Assembly: GCA_007844125.1 (NCBI GenBank)
Contig: CM017558.1
Location: 53,855,408 to 53,919,407 of the forward strand
DNA from: Sinonovacula constricta
Lineage: Eukaryota; Mollusca; Bivalvia; Cardiida; Solecurtidae
DNA length: 64,000 nt
Direction of reading: 5' to 3'
Shown: positions 61,020 through 64,000 of the stretch, piece by piece
Numbering within the stretch: the first letter of the stretch is position 1
Layout: each line of letters begins with the position of its first letter
Notes under the pieces: generated by a model
Databases searched by the model: none
Told to the model about the DNA's origin: nothing
Seen by the model: only the letters and a program-made list of their open reading frames with translations
Position numbers and translations under genes: made by a program

Positions 61020-61135
61020 GTTGCTAAACAACAAATAGGCCTTCCAAGATATGATACAAACAACAAATATGCCTTCCAAAAGATGATACAAACAGGAAAT
61101 AGGCCTTGCAAGAGATCATACAAACAGGAAATCCA
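61020..61135 (+). repeat. Short tandem repeat of about 34 bp, 3 copies
   Basis: Three to four units built on caacaaatatgccttccaa, then agatgatacaaa. This is a minor local duplication. Confidence 0.75.
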
Positions 61136-63110
61136 AGAGAAGATGCAACTAAAACTTGTAACCTGTAACCTTAACCTGATGCATATGTTAATTACACACA
61201 CAAGACAGCTTTTGGGGCTGACAATTTCATGCAAAGGTAGCAGTTGGTAATACTTGAGATTAAGCAGTTCCTGACCACATCCAGACAAGAGGTGTCAGAC
61301 CTGGGTTTACACTGTCTGCCTCAGCCATTTCCAAACATACCATGCAGTGTCAGAGTTAAAATCCAGTAAAATCAGACCAGCTGCATCAAGTCAGATGCTT
61401 GAGGAAATAAGAGGAAATAAAAATTGAAAATTACTTCACAAAATCATTTTTTTAAGCAAATTTATTTATCCAGGTGACAGGTGAGGAGGCATTATACAAA
61501 AATTGGTAAAAATGTATAGTTAGTTAATTGAAAAAAACCCCACTCCATATGTACAAATCTAAATACAGGTACTTAGATAAAAAATAAAGGAATAAAAAAT
61601 GATAAGACAATATTTCATATAAGAAAAAAACAAACCAGGTATAAATTATTAAATATCTATATATACAAACCATGTATTTATCATGTACTTAAAAATACCA
61701 TATCTTTGAAAACCATTATGACGTTAGGAAATTAACAATTTATCACATGTAAGATAGATAACAAACACTTCTTCATAGTTTTAATTTCCATTAAAACATG
61801 TGCATAAGAAGTATTCACAGATACATATATGCTAAATAAAACTTTGTAAACATTTTTATTATAATATAGTTTATAACTTTATTATTTATAAACTGAGGAG
61901 CTGTAAAACAATACACACAACTAGCTGTAGTGTAAGTGGCCTAACATCATTTTATAAAATCTATTTAATAAATATAAAATAACTTCCTGAAGGAAACTTG
62001 CAACTTTCTCATATTTTAAAAACATACCAAGTGTAATTAATAATAAAAGTAACTTCTCAATAGCAGAAGCCTTCCCTTGGGGCTCTCACCCTTTTATTTA
62101 GAGATTTAACAAACCACATCAACAAAATCAAATCTCACATTTAACAAATCAGTGATATTTTACATAGTAATGAATGATATTCTTAAATTAATGTCTCAAC
62201 CACACCATGATATGATTATAATCTATTTTTGTTTTCACTGTGTTAGCCTTCTGTTTATGTCCCTTATATTCAAAGCAAACTTGTACAGTTGGAGAAGGGA
62301 TAGTTTATCTTGAACAACAATTATGCACAACAGTTTATCTTTGCCAGATTTTGTTGTCTCAAAGTGTGATTACTTTTTCGAAGCAGTGGAAATCCCAGTG
62401 CTTGCCATGCCATGCTTCAATTCTACACTGCTTCATAAAATGTAGGAACTGCAAGATCTGGAGATATCTCTTATCTGACCTGTCAATAGTTGATTAGTGT
62501 CTATAATATTGCTAAACTTTACAAAATCAAAACCACCACAAATATGGTCATTGTGGCAGTTCATTAAATGTCACTGTGAATTATGTCTCAGAAAACTAAC
62601 AGAACTGAACACACCTTTTCTTTATCTATCTTTACAAGGTATAAAAAGCATCCATACATCTTTTAGCAAACTGATCCTTAAGAGGACATATACATTCTGT
62701 ACAATAGATTTCAAATTTAAGACCCTTTGACACTCTGTAAGTCAACTAGGACTCAAACCCAACAGTCAGTGGGTTGATAAGGTTTTAAGTCTGTGAATAC
62801 AGACACAGAACTGCAGCATCCTTGTGCTGGAATATAAAAATGTGTACTAAAGTAAGCCAGCTTCTAAGTCTTGACTTATGAATACATTAAGTATTTTAGG
62901 GGGAAGAAAACTACATCAACAAATCTTAACTTTAACCTCAGAGAGGGATATGTTACAAGGCAAGAAGAGATTGAACAGTTTTGCCACATAAAAATTAAAT
63001 AAGGTAAATAGTAAAGAACATGATCAGCCAGTCCCTTAACAATGGCTCCTGTCTTTTTCTGGATATGGTGGCATTTTACAAGTTTGGAATCACAGAATGT
63101 TTATTTATAA
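61136..63110. other. No gene seen
   Basis: AT-rich sequence. Open frames at 62240-62497 and 62497-62730 show no recognisable domain, splice context or repeat content. Confidence 0.4.
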
Positions 63111-63112
63111 CA

Positions 63113-63915
63113 GTCTCACAAGTGTGAAGAATTTCCTCTCTTATCGAGAAATATGACATGTGAAAACATTGAGATTTGATGGCCCGCCTGTTGTAGATGG
63201 AGATTATCATCACACGAAAACTCTTTCAGTGAACACTTGAAGCAGATATATGACTGCTATCACTATGATAGTATGCTGTGAACACATGACATGCATCTAT
63301 CTTGATTACTATAATGAAAATTCCCAGTCAAGAAGGGGCATAACTCTTCCAAAATAAATCTTAGTGTTACCTGCCTTTGTAAACTTTGTATTTTGGGTAT
63401 TAAGTAAGAAATAATACCATTGGCATAAATCTTTCAAGAAATGGAAAAGGTTAACCAACACTCATTAAATGTTTACACCAATAAGAGGGTCTTGACAATA
63501 GCGACACTTTTTTCTTACCTAAGTCGAGCCAAAAACAACAGGGTTAGTAGTCCCTGATTAGCTTTCTCTTAAACACTTAGTCTGCTTTAGTTTGGTTTTG
63601 TTAATAACCTCTAATAAACTCTTAGATATAATAATGATAACAATATAAAAATAGTTTTTTTGTGAACAGCAACATGCAAAGGTCATAAGTCTTATTGCTG
63701 AAACTTAGCAGCAAATAAGTGCAGATCTTGATCAGACAGCTTCCAGCAGGAAGCTGGCAGATCTGGATCTACATTATCTGCCGAAGTCTGCTCAAATTGT
63801 GCTATAGTTAAATTAGCAACAGTCAGCAGCACAGTCTCACAAGTGTGAAAAAGTTCCTTCTCTCATCCAGAAAAATTACATGTGGAAACATTGGGATTTG
63901 ATGGCCCACCTGCTG
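63113..63915 (+). repeat. Pair of dispersed direct repeats
   Basis: An approximately 80-bp segment (cacaagtgtgaa, ttcctctctt, catgtg, aaacattg, then gatttgatggcccgcctg) occurs at 63113-63190 and again at 63833-63915. They are separated by about 640 bp that includes a hairpin element. A partial SINE body (gaacacttgaagcagatat) follows the first copy. Confidence 0.7.
63715..63795. repeat. Hairpin-forming short element
   Basis: The two halves are imperfect inverted complements: gcaaataagtgcagatcttg on the left against ctggatctacattatctgcc on the right. The centre is the perfect stem cagcttcc-agca-ggaagctg. Relics with the same words occur elsewhere in the window. It resembles a small MITE or foldback element; no target duplication was identified. 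Confidence 0.6.
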
Positions 63916-64000
63916 TTTACCTTTTGTCAATCAAATGTGTTGTTAATTGTTTCATAGCTGTAGACAGGTAACAATCCGTAGGACTCTATCTACAAGGTGT

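Noticed and set aside
62240..62730. Two adjacent plus-strand open frames of 85 and 77 residues
   Set aside because: Cys-containing but without a recognisable zinc-finger spacing, start context or splice sites.

Overview
The window is animal nuclear DNA. It is AT-rich, coding blocks are short and bounded by GT-AG introns, and there are tRNA-derived SINEs and very long tandem arrays. The general look of the dispersed repeats and the intron structure suggest a mollusc, probably a bivalve. That placement is inference, and species cannot be fixed without a database search.

The only protein-coding gene I can support lies on the minus strand from about 31.9 kb down to 0.65 kb. It encodes a VEGFR/PDGFR-class receptor tyrosine kinase. 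I could chain sixteen exons whose splice sites and codon phases fit one another. Read 5' to 3' (right to left) they give Ig1 (two exons), Ig2 (one), Ig3 (three, one of them a 36-bp microexon), Ig4 (two, naturally lacking the Cys pair), Ig5 (one), Ig6 (two), Ig7 (two), a transmembrane helix, the juxtamembrane segment, and the start of the kinase domain with its glycine loop and catalytic lysine. Seven Ig domains, a cysteine-free Ig4 and the W-Y-W-x-P-C motif in Ig5 point to VEGFR rather than the five-Ig PDGFR/KIT group. The signal-peptide exon was not found and may lie beyond the right edge. The rest of the kinase lies beyond the left edge.

The Ig1 exon pair is present twice, inside a 4-5 kb tandem duplication (23.4-28.4 kb and 28.4-32.4 kb). 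The phases would allow an extra Ig1 to be spliced in, but one exon of the outer copy carries a 1-base frameshift. A second 1-base frameshift sits in a homopolymer of the Ig5 exon. Each is either a sequencing/assembly error or a real lesion.

Roughly a third of the window is tandem repeat. A 35-bp satellite (5.9-12.2 kb, about 180 copies) fills the Ig4-Ig5 intron. A nested set of 32-, 33- and 52-bp minisatellites lies inside each copy of the Ig1 duplication. A 40-bp satellite (38.3-49.9 kb, about 290 copies) lies upstream of the first recognised exon. Smaller arrays are a 145-bp repeat (17.65-18.7 kb), a 76-bp repeat (34.0-34.85 kb), a different 40-bp repeat (55.77-56.17 kb), a head-to-head 16-bp minisatellite (58.08-58.41 kb) and another 35-bp repeat (59.4-60.17 kb). 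These arrays have no stop codon in several frames and give long spurious reading frames, which I do not call as genes. Other elements are several tRNA-derived SINEs (two with clear target-site duplications), a decayed hAT-like DNA transposon at 16.7-17.6 kb, and a scattered short hairpin-forming element. From 32.4 kb to the right edge I find no exon.
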